Below, piece by piece: positions 37,791 to 38,519 of a DNA stretch of 38,519 bases. A program made the position numbers and the translations under genes. The notes beneath the pieces are model-generated. The model was given only the letters and a program-made list of their open reading frames with translations. It searched no databases and was not told where the DNA came from. The stretch lies in contig JAFARZ010000367.1 of the NCBI GenBank assembly GCA_019245115.1, forward strand, positions 1 to 38,519, given 5' to 3'. Source of the DNA: Streptosporangiaceae bacterium (GTDB taxonomy: Bacteria; Actinomycetota; Actinomycetes; Streptosporangiales; Streptosporangiaceae). Numbering within the stretch: position 1 is the first letter of the stretch; every line of letters begins with the position of its first letter.

Positions 37791-37877
37791 CGGTGGAGGT
37801 GGGATTTGAACCCACGGAGGGGTTGCCCCCTCACACGCTTTCGAGGCGTGCGCCCTCGGCCACTAGGCGACTCCACC
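37791..37877 (-). tRNA. tRNA-Ser (CGA)
   Basis: Minus strand: GGTGGAG acceptor paired with CTCCACC, anticodon arm CACGC-CTCGAAA-GCGTG (anticodon CGA), long variable arm, T-arm GGGTTCAAATCCC. CCA not encoded. Ten bp downstream of the tadA stop. Confidence 0.95.
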
Positions 37878-37887
37878 GTGGGCGATC

Positions 37888-38367
37888 CTACCTGATCCTG
37901 CGGGCGGCGAAGAAGTCTCGCAGCAGTGTGCCGCATTCGGCGGCGAGCACGCCGCCAATGACCTCCGGGCGGTGGTTCAGCCGGGAGTCCCGCACCACAT
38001 CCCACAGCGAGCCGACCGCACCAGCCTTCGGATCCTCCGCGCCGTAGACCAGCCGGTCCAGCCGGGCGGCCGTCACGGCTCCCGCGCACATCGTGCAGGG
38101 CTCGAGCGTGACGACCAGGGTGAGGCCGTCCAGCCGCCAGGTCGCCTGGCGGGGCGCCGCCGCGGCCCGGATCGCGACGATCTCGGCATGCGCGGTCGGA
38201 TCGCCGTCCGTCTCACGGCGGTTGTGCCCGCGCGCGACGACCGCTCCCGCCTGGTCGATGATGACCGCGCCCACCGGCACATCGTCACCGGATCGGGCGG
38301 CCTCGGCCAGCGCCAGCCGCATCGCGGGCTCGAACGCGGCCGCATACCCGCATCCTGCACCGCTCAT
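37888..38367 (-). CDS. tadA: tRNA-specific adenosine deaminase
   Basis: Converts A34 to inosine in tRNA-Arg(ACG). The 159 residues carry the cytidine-deaminase-fold zinc site TAHAEIVAI (His, catalytic Glu) and EPCTMCAGA (two Cys), and the DVPVGAVII core strand and family tail RDFFAARR. ATG at 38367 overlaps the stop of the upstream partner gene (ATGA). Usual length. In actinomycetes tadA commonly follows a tadA-associated protein gene and precedes a tRNA-Ser, as here. Confidence 0.95.
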   Translation of the reverse strand: MSGAGCGYAAAFEPAMRLALAEAARSGDDVPVGAVIIDQAGAVVARGHNRRETDGDPTAHAEIVAIRAAAAPRQATWRLDGLTLVVTLEPCTMCAGAVTAARLDRLVYGAEDPKAGAVGSLWDVVRDSRLNHRPEVIGGVLAAECGTLLRDFFAARRIR

Positions 38368-38519
38368 CGCAATAACGGCCCGAGCGCCACGTCGAGGGCG
38401 CGCTCCACCGCGTCGCCGAACCTGAGCCGGTCCGCGATGCCGGCCACCGCGTCCTCCGGGTACAGGTCGAGGTCGGCCGACATCGCGCCGAGTTCCATCT
38501 CGTCGAGTCCCAGATCGGC
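38364..38519 (-). CDS. tRNA adenosine deaminase-associated protein (C-terminal part)
   Basis: The minus-strand frame enters from the right edge and ends at TGA 38364-38366, overlapping the tadA ATG. The 51 visible residues end LRFGDAVERALDVALGPLLR and contain GLDEMELGAMSADLDLYPED, which match the C-terminus of the tadA-associated proteins found next to tadA in actinomycetes. Function unknown; N-terminus outside the window. Confidence 0.8.
   Translation of the reverse strand, partial: ADLGLDEMELGAMSADLDLYPEDAVAGIADRLRFGDAVERALDVALGPLLR

Noticed and set aside
36425..38047. 540-codon plus-strand frame
   Set aside because: Antisense to the esterase and running through tRNA-Ser; no start signals.

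Overview
The window is high-GC DNA (GC-rich third codon positions, many GTG and TTG starts, GTGA/ATGA stop-start overlaps) from an actinomycete. WhiB, DUF4177 and DUF5063 genes, two Get3/ArsA-like ATPases and an actinobacterial-type Crp all point to Actinomycetota. Gene order matches two blocks I know from other actinomycetes. The first is M. tuberculosis Rv3676-Rv3683/Rv3688c (crp, metallo-hydrolase, RidA, DUF4177, two ArsA-like ATPases, whiB4, ponA2, metallophosphoesterase, YqeY) and its Streptomyces counterpart around wblA. The second is the Streptomyces dnaX-ybaB-recR-DUF5063-ask-asd block. The lineage is probably a filamentous group such as Streptosporangiales, but I cannot fix the genus.

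Layout, left to right. 1-4200: end of a sirohydrochlorin chelatase-like gene, a 900-bp repeat-filled gap, a methyltransferase cut off at the edge of a 200-bp element, argG with a palindromic operator and probably leaderless promoter, and a secreted ricin-type lectin. 4287-9612: a very large NB-ARC/TPR regulator with its DNA-binding and BTAD domains at the wrong (C-terminal) end, an NlpC/P60 endopeptidase, and crp. 9665-12766 (minus): slipin, DUF4177, RidA, NUDIX, metallo-hydrolase. 12957-20087: two ArsA-like ATPases, wblA/whiB4, class A PBP, YqeY, metallophosphoesterase. 20223-22471: a second 200-bp element, tRNA-Pro and a tandem trio of paralogous small secreted proteins. 22481-25818 (minus): a NuoF-like flavo/iron-sulphur protein and a haem-binding membrane reductase with a long repetitive tail. 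26743-34318 (minus): SRP RNA, dnaX, ybaB, recR, DUF5063, ask, asd, a membrane protein and an EEP-fold hydrolase. 34394-38519: tRNA-Ser(GGA), a two-gene secreted/membrane pair, an Ag85-like esterase, tRNA-Ser(CGA), tadA and its partner.

The least explained layer is repetitive DNA. (i) Two copies of an exactly 200-bp element have TA-flanked terminal inverted repeats and a 54-bp central palindrome whose arms co-vary; one copy ends exactly where a methyltransferase gene is truncated. (ii) A second hairpin family occurs twice and shows two compensatory base-pair swaps. (iii) A family of G5-loop-C5 hairpins sits between genes, within genes and at gene ends, and seems to have added tails to Crp and to a membrane protein and filled the DnaX linker. 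(iv) A ~110-bp repeat lies immediately before each of the two ArsA-like ATPase genes. (v) An exact 30-bp tandem duplication lies in ask just upstream of the internal start of the beta subunit. These look like small non-autonomous elements being domesticated. The most protein-like unknown is the trio of secreted paralogues behind tRNA-Pro.
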